This document shows positions 37,213 through 57,932 of a DNA stretch of 64,000 nucleotides, one piece after another. The stretch is taken from assembly GCF_028389875.1 (NCBI RefSeq), contig NC_084682.1:6582001-6646000 (forward strand), given 5' to 3'. Origin of the DNA: Rhea pennata. Taxonomy: Eukaryota > Chordata > Aves > Rheiformes > Rheidae. Under the pieces are notes generated by a model. The model did no database searches. It worked only from the letters and a program-made list of their open reading frames with translations, and was not told the origin of the DNA. The position numbers were made by a program, and so were the translations under genes. Each line of letters starts with the position of its first letter. Position 1 is the first letter of the stretch.

Positions 37213-37263
37213 GTTGCACGAGTTGTGGAGACTGCTACGCACGCAAGCAAAACGTCGGCTGAA

Positions 37264-44893
<7,630 letters not shown>

Positions 44894-44950
44894 AGTGTGG
44901 GGAGATATCCCATGTATGCAGCTTTGTGCTTATCGCACTGATCTGGAGTT

Positions 44951-44956
44951 AATAAA
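44951..44956 (+). terminator. ASL2 polyadenylation signal AATAAA
   Basis: AATAAA lies 58 bp after the stop codon in the same context as in ASL1, with the same GT-rich stretch downstream. Confidence 0.9.
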
Positions 44957-45696
44957 CACAGTGGTGTATTGTAGTTCACTGAAACTCCTGTCTTGCGTGT
45001 TCCTTCGCGGGGCAGGACGGAGCTGGGCCTCTTCAGCCCTCAGGAGGCTGCGGAAGGGTTCCCTGGTGCAAAATGCTTAGGGCCTTCTCCTTCCTGGCAG
45101 GGGAGCTCTTTTATGGGATGTCAAGCTCTACGGGGGCTGGTAGTCACAGAGCAACAAGAGTGTCTGTCCACACCAACAGATCTGGAAATGTGTCTCCGGG
45201 GGGTGGATGCAGCACGGACCTGGACCCAGCAGTGCCAGAGCAGGCCGCACAGGGCAGCCTGAGGGACGTTTGTGTGCGTGCACAAAGCGAGACTCCTGGG
45301 ACTGCACCTGCCACACATGCCACAGCTCCAGCTGTCACTGCCCGGGTTCTGCTTCCCACGCTGCCAGTGCGCTTGCCTTCTGGGAAGAGCGATCAAGTGG
45401 CCAGAAGAAGTCTCCTCACTGAATTTGCTTAGTCTGAGGCAGGAGGCGGCCAGCAGGTGATCCCAGACCATCACAAAACCACCCATGGCTCTGGCTTACA
45501 CAAAGCACAGGGGTTGTGTGGTCTCTGGCCAAGCTCCTTCCTCTGGGTGACTCAGGCTTGCTCCACCTCCAAGCTAGCTGAGGGCAGAGCACTTGAAAAG
45601 AAGCCTGGAATGGCTGGCTGCCTCTAACAAATCATTTACCATCTTCCCTCCTCTCCTTACAAAAAATAAAATCAGAACAAAGACCAGAGAAAGCCT

Positions 45697-46441
45697 TATC
45701 AGAAGAATGAGTTCTCTCTTGCTTACTGCAATGTTTCTCTGTTTTAGCACTTGTATCACTGTCCAGATAAGTTTAGCTATGGCAGGGAAATCACTTTTGT
45801 TTGAATAGGTGGGGGGGGCAGATGACACCATTACCGAACACCAACACGGTGGGGAGAAGGACTCTCCTCATCTGCAACTCATGACTGTTTTGCTCCCTGT
45901 CACAAACCTTCTGTTTATACCTTTAGCTGCTGCTCAGCGCCTCTGTAGGCCTCAGCGAATTAGATGTCCTCTTCCTCTCAGCAGCAAGGGTCCCGCATCT
46001 GGGAGGGAGCGCTACGTAGCGCCGCGCGCTGCCAGTGGAAGGAAGGCGGTCTCCGCTGATCATCACATCCTCATCTCCTAATTAAGGAGTAGTTCATAAT
46101 CACTGTTACTTCCCACCCATCCCTCCTACTGATATTCTGTCACGAAGTCTTTCATATTTAGTCTTCTGCAATAAATTGAGCTCTTTAACTGAGTCAGAAA
46201 CCTAAGCGGTGACGGCTGCTCATCGCATTTGTGGAGGCTGCTGGTTGTTCAGCCAGAGAAACACAGGCTGCAAGTAAACGGGCTGCAACACTAAAATCCG
46301 TCCGAGGACACTTCCTCCCTCGCCCTCGTGGGTCGCATGACACACTCCTCTGTCCCTACCCCATTCCTGACATGCCGTTTAAGTAGGAAACCGAAGTCCA
46401 CACGGTTTCGCAGCGCAGAGTCGGCCCCGCCTCCCTGCCCC
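45697..46441. other. ASL2-GUSB spacer with upstream part of GUSB promoter
   Basis: No gene was found. CpG-containing sequence appears from about 46000 (GCGCTACGTAGCGCCGCGCG near 46007) and rises towards GUSB. An open frame runs in from 46328 into the GUSB frame, but its extra residues do not resemble a protein. Confidence 0.5.
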
Positions 46442-46636
46442 GGCGCGGCTCTGCCCACAGCCAAGATGGCGGCGGGAGTGGTCGCTCCTCCCGCCGGCGC
46501 GGCTCTGCCCACAGCCAAGATGGCGGCGGGAGTGGTCGCTCCTCCCGCCGGCGCGGCTCTGCCCACAGCCAAGATGGCGGCGGGAGTGGTCGCTCCTCCC
46601 GCCGGCGCGGCTCTGCCCACAGCCAACATGGCGGCG
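46442..46636 (+). repeat. 54-bp tandem repeat with YY1-like motifs at the GUSB start
   Basis: Three near-perfect 54-bp units (46442-46495, 46496-46549, 46550-46603) and a partial fourth that runs into the GUSB start codon. Each full unit carries CCAAGATGGCGGC, the YY1 consensus; the fourth reads CCAACATGGCGGC. ATGs at 46466, 46520, 46574 and 46628 are all in one frame with no stop between them, because the unit is 18 codons. YY1 sites of this type often set transcription starts in CpG promoters. Confidence 0.93.
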
Positions 46637-49600
46637 GCGGCGGGCGGCCGGCGCTGCCCGCGGAGCCGGGGAGGCGGCGCGCCGCCGGCCCTGCTGGCGC
46701 TGGCGCTGGCGCTGGCGGCGGCGGCGGGGCGGGCGGCGGCGGGCGGCATGCTCTACCCGCGGGAGACGCCGTCCCGCGAGCTGAAGGAGCTCGGCGGCCT
46801 CTGGAGCTTCCGCGCCGACTTCTCGGCGGGGAGGGCGGCCGGCTTCGCGCAGCGCTGGTACCGCCAGCCGCTGCGGCAGGTAGGGGCGGCGGCGGCGGCG
46901 GCGGCAGGGTGGGGAGATCCGCGGCGCTGCGGCGGTCCGGGCGGGCCAGAGACCCTCAGGAGCTGCGGCGGCAGCGGCGGTCCGCGACGCTCCGCGCGGG
47001 GCCGGGAGGCAGGGAGGGAGGCCGGGCCTCGGAGAGCGCCCGTGGGTTAGACGCTGCTCGGCTCAGCCCGTTACCTGAAGGCAAGGTGCGCTGCCAGTGC
47101 GTCGCTTCTCTTCTAGCTGCTGGGCCGATTTTGCCGCGTTGTGGAAGGTGACAAGAGCGCCAAGATACAAAGCTGCTAGAAAATCTCTGGAAATAGATGT
47201 GAGAGCAGACAGAGGAGAGGGATCCTAGACCTGCCCCCGCCAAAGGGAGGGCCGAGAAGCGTAAGCTCAACCTGCTTTAGACATCGGGGAATCTCCTCAA
47301 AGGAGACCCGTGTTATGGGCATCCAGTATTAGATGCTAGAAAATCCACTCCACCATTTTTTGCTTTTAGGATTTTCTGATGCCTAATAAAGGAGCTGAAT
47401 TCTCCCCGCGCTGTCAGTACAGTTCAGTGCTGAGTCAGCCACGCGCGTGATGCTCATCCCGGGACACCCAGACTTTCCTAGTTCCACTGTTCACGGAAAG
47501 ATTTGCTTAAGAAAGGGGAAGTGTTCCAGATGCAAACTGCTGCAGTGTTCGTTTGTGGAACATCACAAGCACTGCAGGTGCTAAAAATTAACGGCTAGAT
47601 TTTGCAATAGCATGGGGTGACCAAAATGTTGTAATAAATTACAATGCTGCTGGCATATAATCCTATTAAAAAAGTAACTGAATTGACACTGTTGGAAAGC
47701 AGTGAAAAAAAAAAAAGGGGGGCAGGAAATCTATGCCGCTTTCAGGGAGTAAGGAAACCAGAGCCATCCTGTGTAAATAGATGCACGCAGCCTCCACAGA
47801 CCATATGGGGGGATCTGGCCCAGAATATCCCCAGACTCTTGCCACCATTCTCCGACAACTATGACTGACAAGCAGCACCCCATGCCAGTGAACTGACACA
47901 GCAACACGAGCATTACACTCTAAGCAGCTAGAGCTGTGCAAGAGAAACTACATTTTGTGAGTAGTTTCAGACTGAACAATGACCTGGCCACGTTTTTTTC
48001 CAGTTCTCAAGTTCTGCAGCACCAAAGCTATTAACTAAAGCATTTCCTTATTGTAAACCAGGAGAGGGAAAAAAGATATTAGCAGCTTCATCTGATAGGA
48101 GAAAGCATATTCTCAGCCCAGGCCTGGTATTATATAGGACCTGTGACAGAATATGCCAGTTTGTGACCAGGTATTTCTAGGGACTTCCAGTTTGCAAAGG
48201 ACACTTTGATTTGTAAGGCTGAGTCAAGTGGAAGGAGATATGTCCAGAAGTGTAGGTGGGGCAGCCAAGTCAGTAAAACTTCTGTCAAACTTAACATCTT
48301 AAAATTACCTGTTTCCTCCCTTTCTGTGCAATTCTCATCAGACTGGTCCTGTGATCGACATGCCAGTGCCTGCCAGCTTCAACGATATCACCCAAGACCC
48401 AAACTTGGAGAACTACATTGGCTGGGTTTGGTATGAGAAGGAGGTGCTGCTTCCTCGCCGTTGGCTTCAGGATGATCTCAACACCAGAGTGGTGCTCCGC
48501 TTTGGTAGTGCCCATTACTACTCCATTGTGGTAGGTTGCACAAGCAGTAGCGCAGGCATTTCCAGCATCATACCGCACCGAAGTCTATCCCATGGCCTGT
48601 TCAGCAAACATGGCTTTGCTCATGTTTTTGTATCAGGTTGCTGTTTTCTTAACTCTCAGCCATTTTCCTCCTGGCCACTGCCAGCTGCAGCTGCCTGGAA
48701 AGGAGGAATGGACCTTGTCCTGAAGTGAAGAGAATTTGGGACAAGAGCTTGACCATGTTTCCTGGGTCTCTCTTCTGTGATATTCCAGTATCAGGACTAG
48801 TAACTAAAACATTTTGTTGTTACAGGCCTGGAGGGAACAAGGTACTGACCTGCCCAAAACACTTAGTTTCTCACAGTGATGCTTGTGTGTGACCCAGGCA
48901 TAGCTCCCAGTAAAGGACGGGCTGCTGGATTGAGCCCTCAGAATTAAGAGTCTTGAACATGGGTGGCTCAGTGTAACTGGGAATCAAAACTGCCCTTTGC
49001 TGTGTTCCTTTGCTTCTCCCTGCTACGCTTTCTGTGGAAACCTAACCTTTGTGCGTGGACTCACAGGCCTCTTCTCTTGCAGTGGGTCAACGGAGTCCAA
49101 GTTGCAGAGCACGAAGGAGGCCACCTCCCTTTCGAAGCAGATATAAGCAGTGTTGTCCAGGGCAGCCCAGGGATTCCCTGCCGCATCACTGTTGCGATCA
49201 ACAACACTCTGACACCTCATACTCTGCCTCCGGGGTCGATTCAGTACATGAATGACATGTCAAAGTGAGTCGCTAGAATGCGGTACTGCTGATGTTATCG
49301 AAGGGATGGCAGAACAGCAATTTATTCAGCTGCTATTTCTTAAGAGCCTCTGAGTAATTTTCAAAAGCATGGGTTGTATTTATGACTATGTTCATCAGTC
49401 AAACAGGGAGGAGTTTAAGCTTCAATGTTAAGAGAAATCTACACTGAATTACAGCATGTTTTATACATGGGGAACTGAAATTAGGTGATTTACCAAGCTG
49501 AGTCAGTGGCAGATTAAGACACTTGAATTCAACAGGAACTGCAGCTATCTGCTACTCTGAAGGATCCATCAGACCTATTCAGTATGTTAGATGTTCATTA

Positions 49601-52600
49601 ACTGGTAATCACCATAGCATCAATAGCACTGCTAAAAGATAAATCCATCCTGTTATGAAGACTGTTTTAACCAGCACATTGCTAGCATCCATGTGCTGCC
49701 TTCAGTTCTTGTGTAACGGAACATAATGTCTCCTGTCTTGCTTACTCAGGTATCCCAAGAACTATTTTGTACAGAACATCAAGTTCGATTTCTTTAACTA
49801 TGCTGGAATCCATCGCCCGGTCATGCTTTACACCACTCCTTCTGTCTACATAGATGATATTACTGTGACAACTACTTCATCAGAGAGTATTGGTAGGTCC
49901 AGAACAATTACAGCAGCTACTTCAGGCTCCAAAATGGAGATGACAAGAGCAGTAGAGAAAGTTTCCTGCAGAGGACTTTTCGGTCAGATTGAATTTGTTT
50001 TGTAGCAGCATTCTCTTCAACCTTAGCTGCTGTATTGCACAGCTCAGCAGTTTTAAGAATACAGAAAGATTTTCAAAGCAGTGGGAAAAAAGTGTAAGTA
50101 TTTGAAAGACACTACAGTTACGTGAAAGGATATTCAGGTGCTTCTGGAATTAGAATTTCCCACTAGGGACAGTCTTCCTGCCACTTAAAGCAGAATTATC
50201 TCAAAGTTACAGAACAATGTGGTATACAAGTCCTCCTGGAAACTTCTGGACCTGAAGACAGGCAGATCATGCTTCATACAATCAATCTGTGCCTCTCTGC
50301 TGTTGCTGTACCTCTCCTCCCTTCTTAATGCCACTTATGTGAAGACTCGGCAAGTATTTGTTTTCCCTTCATACCAGTTTCTGACCCTCTTTTGTTGTTT
50401 TTGAACTAGCCTTGGTGCAGTATCAGGTATCAGTAGTCGGCAGCGCACTCTATTCCTTGTCCCTGAGCTTACGTGATCAAGAGGGGAAAGTGGTTGCTAC
50501 AGGTGATGGGCCAGCTGGAGAGTTAAAAGTCCTGGATCCAAATCTTTGGTGGCCTTACCTGATGCATGAAAACCCTGGATACCGCTATTCTTTAGAGGTA
50601 ACGATGACGTTTCTCCCTCTGTGTGCATTTGCTCTCATTGCCCTAACAGGATTAAGGAACTGCCATATGGCCCATCTTCCTTCCTCTCCCTCTCCCATGG
50701 ATCCTGTTCACATGACCAGAATGGCATTGCTGATCGTGCCATAATCAAATCAAGCTTCGAACTCAAAGATCAGTCAATGGGAAGAAGGAGGGGGGTCATG
50801 CATGGGGTACACGCATGCACGCATTCTAGCAGGTACTTGCCTGTCACATTTAGGGCCTGATCCGTGTCTTGCAGAAGGATTGCCTGAGACAAGAAGAGAT
50901 ATTGCAAAAGCTGAGAGTAAGGTCTCTCAGGAGCCTGCTGCTGATCTCTTTCTCAAACACTGCCATGCAGCGAGCTTTCTTCCAGCTCTGTGCAAGACAA
51001 GCGTTCAGCTTCAGTAGCACAAGCCTGGAGAATTGTTGTGCAAGCCGAGGTTGAACGGTGATGTTAGATGTGGAAATTAGGGCAGATCACCTGCTGTGGG
51101 TTTCCAAAGGCTCAGGTTCCTGTCACTTGTGAGAAGATGACTTTTTTGTTGTTGGCTGGTATCAAGGTGCAGGACAGAAGAGGAGGTTGCCAGTGGGGAT
51201 GAAAGGGCCTGGAGGAGAGAGGTGAAGAGAGGTGGGAAGCTCTTGGGACGAACGGGTCGCAGAAGGGGCGTCCACCCCTTGTTCTTCACCCTTTGCTTTC
51301 CCATCTTGGATTTCTACTTTCTGCATCCATTCTTGCTCCTTCTCTAAGGAGCTGTGTGGGGAGGAGAAGCAGCGAGGCGGCTGAAGCAGCAGGCAGTGTG
51401 CCGAGGCAGGGCCAGGGGGTGGGGGCAGCCCTTAGGTGCCAGCCCGAGGGAGGCTGGGCACCCTCCGGGCCTGCCAAGGCCAATGCCACTGTCCGCGTGT
51501 CACCCTTGGGGGATGCAGGTGAAGCTGCAGGCACACGTGAACGGGGCATTACTGGAGGACGTCTACACGCTCCCGGTTGGCATCCGCACCGTCCACGTCA
51601 CCAACACGCAGTTCCTCATCAACGGGAAGCCCTTCTACTTCCACGGGGTCAACAAGCATGAGGATGCGGATGTAAGTGCGTGGGGGGCGCTTTATGTCCC
51701 CGGCGTCAGGGGTCTCGGTGCGTAGATGGCCGCGAACGCGGCGCTTTGCAACCTCGTGTTGGGGCAATGGGGTGCCACTGCCTTCTTCCCTTCCCCAGGT
51801 CCGTGGCAAAGGACTGGACTGGCCCCTGGTCGTGAAGGACTTCAACCTGCTGCGCTGGCTGGGGGCAAATTCCTTCCGCACCAGCCACTACCCCTACGCC
51901 GAGGAGATCATGGATCTGTGCGATGCCTACGGCATCGTGGTGATCGATGAGTGCCCCGGAGTGGGGATCAAAACTGCGTAAGCACTTGCTGCCAAGGCTC
52001 TTTGCCACCTTTTGCAATTCCCGTGAGCTGCTTCAGAAGATGCTTTCTTTCCTTGTCCCCCCCAGGGCCTCCTCTCTCCCTCACTCCCATCCTGGAGCTC
52101 GCCTTGGCCTGACAGTGGAAGTACTTTGCTCTTGACTGGGCAATCAGAGGGTGCTTTGCCATGTGTTCATGGCTTCGTTTGATGAAACTCGGTTAGCGAG
52201 ACCAAACCATGGCCCTGAACTGTGTAGCAGGCTTTGGAGGAACCGGGCAGACACCTTGTTTTGTGTCACCCGCAACAAGGCTTGGCTGTTCCTACGCACC
52301 CCAGATTCTTGACTTACCACAAAGGCGGGCCGAGGGGGTGGATCTCATGTGCTGCCCTACTGACTTGGTCTCAATTCCTTTTGACTTTAAGTGAGAGCTT
52401 TGGGAACAAGTCGCTGCAACATCATCTTGTTGTGATGGAGGAGCTGGTCCGCAGGGATAAGAACAGGCCCTCAGTCGTGATGTGGTCAGTGGCCAACGAG
52501 CCAGCTTCGCAGCTGCCCCCAGCAGCTTATTACTTCAAGTAAGTGCACGTGCTTGTGCGCAGAGCTGAGATGTGAATCTTTGCAGATAATGTAGTGTCTT

Positions 52601-55600
52601 TCTTTGGGGTAGCACAAAGCAGTAGTAAAAAGAAGGCAGACATCTTTTGGGATCCCTGAAAAAGTACCCACAGGTAAAAACAAAAAGTGCAACTGCTGCA
52701 TATGCTGAACATAGTTTGAGGTTAGAACCCCACAATAGTCTCAGCTGGTTATTTCTGAACCAGTAAAGCTCTATAGAACTACCACAAGTCTGGTGTGAGC
52801 ATCTTTTGGGGTTCAGGAGCAAGAAAAAGCAGACCTCATGGGAACTGCTTGTTCTAAGGAAATTGAGTGCTAAATTCTGCTAAGTCCAAGAATTACAGTG
52901 AGGTTGTTAAAAAGCCTACCTTTTAACTCTGAAGATAAGATTTTGCAGTTAGGTGCTACTTATTTGTTCCGCAGGGTGCTAGTGACACTTAAAAGCCACT
53001 GCTTGAAGTCCCTGCAGCGCTCTTTAAAATCAAGAGATTTAAGCTTTGGATAGCCAATAATCATCTCCATCAGCTGGAGGTAGCAGACTATCCTAGGTAG
53101 CTATAGATGAATTAAGAGCTAACTCTGAATTCTCATTCTCCAGAATCATCCATCCTACTTCAGTTTTCAGGTAGAAATAGAACTTGACCCTCCTGTTGTC
53201 TCTCATCTCCCTCATTTAAGGTTTCTCAGAAGCAGCAAATTTGTGATTGCCTGGCCTGTCAGTGGATAGGGCTGGGGCCTAGTGGTTTTGCAGGAACGCT
53301 TCCTAAGAGCTGTTCAGGAGCTTCCAATTCCTTTCTCATATTGTTACCTCCAAAATTTCAGCCCATTCCCCAACTTTCAAACACTGGCTCTAGCAAATAA
53401 ATTAAGCTGCTTTGGTTATATTTCTGCTTTTGTCTTTTTTCAGTTTGGATAGCGATCAACTTTGTGATGGATAAAGCTCTTATTGTCATATTTTTACTCC
53501 TACGGGGATGGCTAGAATTGCAGACATTTTAAAGGCGTTGAGCACCCAGTGACCTGCAATACTTGCTTTAAAAACGTTGTCTGTTAAATCACAAGCAGCT
53601 CCAAGAGCCTGAGGACGTGGAAGGACAGGGAGCTTGAGGAAAGGGGGTAGTGTTCAGCCAAGTTTTTTTCTCCTTGCTGTTGTTGAACTCTTGTTTTACT
53701 GTTTGCAAACAGGACAGTGATAGCTCACACTAAAGCTCTTGATCCCTCCAGACCAGTAACCTTTGTGACAGATGCCAATTACGCTCTTGATCGTGGTGTA
53801 AGTTTAACTTATTTTCTAGCTTTTTTAATTCATGTATGAAACTTGTTGTCAATTGTTTTAAGTTCCTTTCTCCCACTTCCCCAAATTTACAGCAGATGTA
53901 AGAGGGAGAGGCAGAAGAAAAAAAATTATATTTCAAGTACAAAGTACCTTATCATAGAGTTGTAGCCTGGCAAAAAAACTGTAAAAGAACAGTTGCCTGT
54001 CTTGAGTGAAGTAAGCAGAATCAACCCTACTAGATTCTAGTAATATTGTGATGCTTTCCTATTTTATTGTTTGTGTCCATTAATGCTTAGGCCTTTCACT
54101 TGCTATTAAGCTAAAGATTAAACCTCTTTAAAATGCCAGACATACATAGCATTTTATGTTCCACAGAAATCTAAAGGAGGAAGCTTTGCCTTAATTCCTG
54201 TTTTAAACTGTTCTAGAGCTTCTTTGGTAGAGGTCTGTTACAATCAGTAATCTTAAAACCTCTTCTAGACTGAGTTCAGCTTCATAATTAAAGTTCTGGA
54301 GCTGTTTTATTAGCTCAACAGCAATTTTCTTGGCTGGCTGTGCTTTAAAACTGTCCAGAGCAGGAACCAAGATCTTTAACACACCTCAGAAGTTGTCTTC
54401 TGGTTAGCTGCTATGTAATCTTGTTTCTGTAACATTTTGTTATCACTGTGCAACAAAGTATTCTTTTAGCAGGTGAGTTTGTAGGTTACATGTACATGAT
54501 ACTACCACATGTATAAGGATACACTTTGTGTTTCTCTCAAGCTGTCCTAGAGGAGTGGCCTGTTTAGTAACTCTGGGAGGCCCCTGTTCAATTAGGAGAA
54601 AAGCTGATGGCCTTAATTTTGAAGGTATCATCTGTAGGGATATGCTCCTGGATATTACTGTGCTTCATGCTTGCATACAGACTGACATCCCATTGCCACT
54701 ACCATGCAACTAGCCCAAGGAGACACAGAGGAGAAAAATAATTAAAAAAACCCACAAAGAATAGATCTTATACACTGATGTGATATTAGAACCTTTTCTG
54801 TTTTATTACAAAACATGTTAAGAGAACATTGAACAAGTTACATATAACATCACTTCGTCCTCAGTGGGCTTCATGCCCTTTTAGCACACTGTCCATGTGG
54901 TAGAAATGGCATACAGCTTGCAGAGTGCTTACTCTTGTATTGCACCACTGATGCACAAATTTAGTGCTCAAATATTTTGACTAGCAATTAACTTGGTCAT
55001 CATGTTCCAATGCTCAGAAAGTACATCTAAATGTACCAGCAAGCCAGAGACATCTTGGAAACTCTAACAAACCTGAGGCTGAACTAGGTTGATCTTGTTT
55101 AATTCTTTGCTGTGACTTCTAAGTCTGTAAGAAAATGCCAAATTGGCATGCTTTTACCTTGTTCATTTTATCCTGCTGCTTTTCCTGGAATAAAACTGTG
55201 TTCTTTGAAATTAACCAAAAGGAGGATTTAGCTTTATGAATGGAGGTTGCCTACTTTGAACTCCCTGACAAAGCACTCCCACCTCGTTTTTTGTAGGCTC
55301 CTTATGTGGATGTAATCTGTGTAAACAGTTACTTATCCTGGTATCACGACTCAGGCCATCTGGAGGTTATTCCACTACAACTCATGGCACAGTTTGAGAA
55401 CTGGTATAAAACCTACCAAAAACCTATTATCCAGAGTGAATATGGAGCAGACTCAATTTCTGGACTTCACAGTGTAAGTGTTAGACTACTTAAGAACAGT
55501 GCTTTTTAATCTAGTGCATCTCTAACTCATTTGTACCTCTCTTCTAATTAAGTTTTGCTGACCCTTTAATTCTGAGTTGCATTTGATACTAGTGTCCAAA

Positions 55601-57881
55601 AGACTCCAGGACTGATATCTTGCACCACTGAAATCAATAAGCTTTGCCACTGCCTGTAACAAAGGTAAGATTCTACCTAAGACAGGCGGTTCTGGCTTTG
55701 AGTAAGAAGCTGAAACTACCCTAAATCTTGTCCTAGCCCTTTGGTTTTTGACACTCGCTGGTACTAGCTTCAGTCATACTGTTTAAAACATACAACACTA
55801 TGTTTAAAACAATAACACTTCTGCACTTGGGTCCTAAACTGCAATGCACTTTTAAACAATTATGTTGACAACCAGGCTACAGCTACTTGTTAATTTATAC
55901 TTAATGTGGTTAAACCTCTAGAAGACATTCCAAATTCTTCCGCGCTTTGGCATTTGTAGAAAATGCCTACTAGAAAGATACGACACTGGAAACAGGATAT
56001 TCTTTACATGATACAATCCCAAATAGCAGACTATAACCTTATCATGAGAAAGCACCTGTACCAATCAGAGCTGGATTTCTGCCCAAAAAGTATAGCGAGC
56101 ACAATGTTTGTATTTTGCATATGTTTCCCCCTGCACTTTTATTAGATGCTAATTGTCACTAAGTGACCGCTGTTAACGTAGTTGCAATGAAGAGATCAAG
56201 CGGTTGTAAAGCTTTTTTCCAGGTAACAGGTCTGCTGTAAATGGAAAGTTAACAAATGGGGCCTTTACTGAGATACACTGTCACATCCCTTCAAGCTCAT
56301 CTTTTTTCCTGGCTATAGGATCCACCTCTTATGTTCACTGAGGAGTATCAGAAAGCTATGCTAAGAGAGTACCATTCAGTATTTGACAAAAAAAGGAAGG
56401 AGTATGTGATTGGAGAGCTCATCTGGAATTTTGCCGATTTCATGACTAATCAAGGTAAGCTTGTATTTATATTTCAAACAACTCTCCATCTTCCCTGTGA
56501 CTTATAATGGCTTATTAGGTAAAGAATATTTATGCTGCAGGGCAGGGCAAAGGGACCCTCTGCTTACAGAGATGAAACGTAGGCAGTTTCTGTGGCAAAG
56601 TCCAATATGACCAGAGCCAAGAGGAAAGGTTCTGCCTGTACTTAATGCATCCTCTTTCTCCAGCTAGAGCTCTCAGATGTCCCTTCTGCAAAGATGCTAC
56701 CCCAGAACACAAAACAACGCGTTAAGGCAGAAAGCAAGGGAAGCTTGTAATCAGACCCAGACCACTTCTCTTGGCAATCCAGAGCTTCAGTTAGCTTTTA
56801 GGAGATTATCTCACTTGCTCAGTATTTCACCTACAACTGCCCTTAACAACAGAGCATCTTAATGCATTGTTAACTTGGCATATAGCTTCAGCAATACAGG
56901 ACTAGATGCAGAAGGGTAGAAAACCGTCTTAGAAAAGACACTCGATCTCGCTGGTAATGAGTAAGTGCATTCACAAAGCATGGGGCGTTACTCAATTTCT
57001 AGGTGACTGTCTGCACTGTAGATTATTACAACTCAGGAGGAGACCTCGTAAGGAACACGGTACGCACATGCCATCTACAGTGAGTTAGGGCAGTAAACAG
57101 TCAGTGTTAATTTCAGGCAGGCAAACACCATTAAAAATAACCTGTAGAGCACCAATATAGGTATTAGAAAGGTAAGTCATCATAGAGAAGCAGTCAGACT
57201 AGTAGTATTAATTTCAAATAGTAGGATGGGGAAAAAAATGTAGACAAGTTTACATATATAAGTGCAGTTCCAGTCTCTCAAAATGTTGCAGTTATCTTTT
57301 CTGATTTCCTATAAAGACTAAAATAGGCAAAAAGGGTATGGACACCACTAAAAGGATAATACAGCCAAATAGAGAGGAGTTAATAATTGACATTTTCACC
57401 ATCAAATTTTACAACGTGAACTAATAGCAGAGGGAACTTCCACTGTAAAGATACTATGCTTTGGTTTATGGGTATACTTGAATTAACTGTCTTTGACTTA
57501 TTGGTTGTAAATGCAATGAATTGCATTTAGATTGCTCAGTTATACCAGTTGTAACTTGCATCATTCTAGTAAGATTTGCCAAGTTCCCTGTTGTACCTGA
57601 CTTTCTGCAGAAGGTGCATAGGTCTTTTCAGCCTAACCCAGTTTAGTTCATATGTTGTAACAGTTTATAGTAGGGAATAGAAAAGCATTCTGCATATACT
57701 TGCTTTATTTTATAACTTCTCTACAGGGACCACACGTGTTTTGGGGAACAAGAAAGGAATATTTACCCGCCAACGACAGCCAAAATCAGCTGCCTTTGTT
57801 CTTAGAGAGAGATACTGGAAGATTGCAAACGAATCAAGCTGTCTTCCTCCTATAGTAAAATCACACATCCACTTTCTGTAA
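46628..57881 (+). CDS. GUSB: GUSB, lysosomal beta-glucuronidase
   Basis: Glycoside hydrolase family 2 enzyme that removes terminal glucuronic acid from glycosaminoglycans in lysosomes. Twelve exons: 46628-46879, 48342-48530, 49083-49264, 49750-49892, 50410-50597, 51519-51671, 51799-51977, 52392-52538, 53713-53797, 55297-55473, 56319-56454, 57727-57881. The total is 1986 nt, 661 residues (human 651); all junctions are GT-AG with matching phases. An Ala/Leu-rich signal peptide precedes [17 protein letters not shown], then a jelly-roll domain, an Ig-like domain and a TIM barrel. Acid/base Glu465 (WSVANEP) and nucleophile Glu554 (QSEYGADS) have the human spacing of 89 residues; [13 protein letters not shown] is the family motif. 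N-glycan sites at Asn187, Asn434 and Asn645 match human ones; the human NGT site is absent. The C-terminal tail is diverged. Start chosen at 46628 because it puts the signal peptide at the N-terminus; upstream in-frame ATGs exist. Confidence 0.96.
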
Positions 57882-57926
57882 TGAAATCTAAAAGTACAAT
57901 GGTTGGATTCTATGCTGAACTTGTTC

Positions 57927-57932
57927 ATTAAA
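57927..57932 (+). terminator. GUSB polyadenylation signal ATTAAA
   Basis: ATTAAA, the commonest variant signal, lies 46 bp after the stop codon and is followed by TTTGTTTAATATTT. This implies a very short 3' UTR. No closer AATAAA was seen. Confidence 0.7.

Noticed and set aside
46328-46627. GUSB start at the ATG at 46328
   Set aside because: The extra leader is poor in protein-like sequence and would bury the signal peptide; the ATG at 46628 fits the family best.
46291-46749. Antisense frame of 152 codons over the GUSB start
   Set aside because: It is the reverse of the 54-bp repeat and the GC-rich GUSB exon 1.
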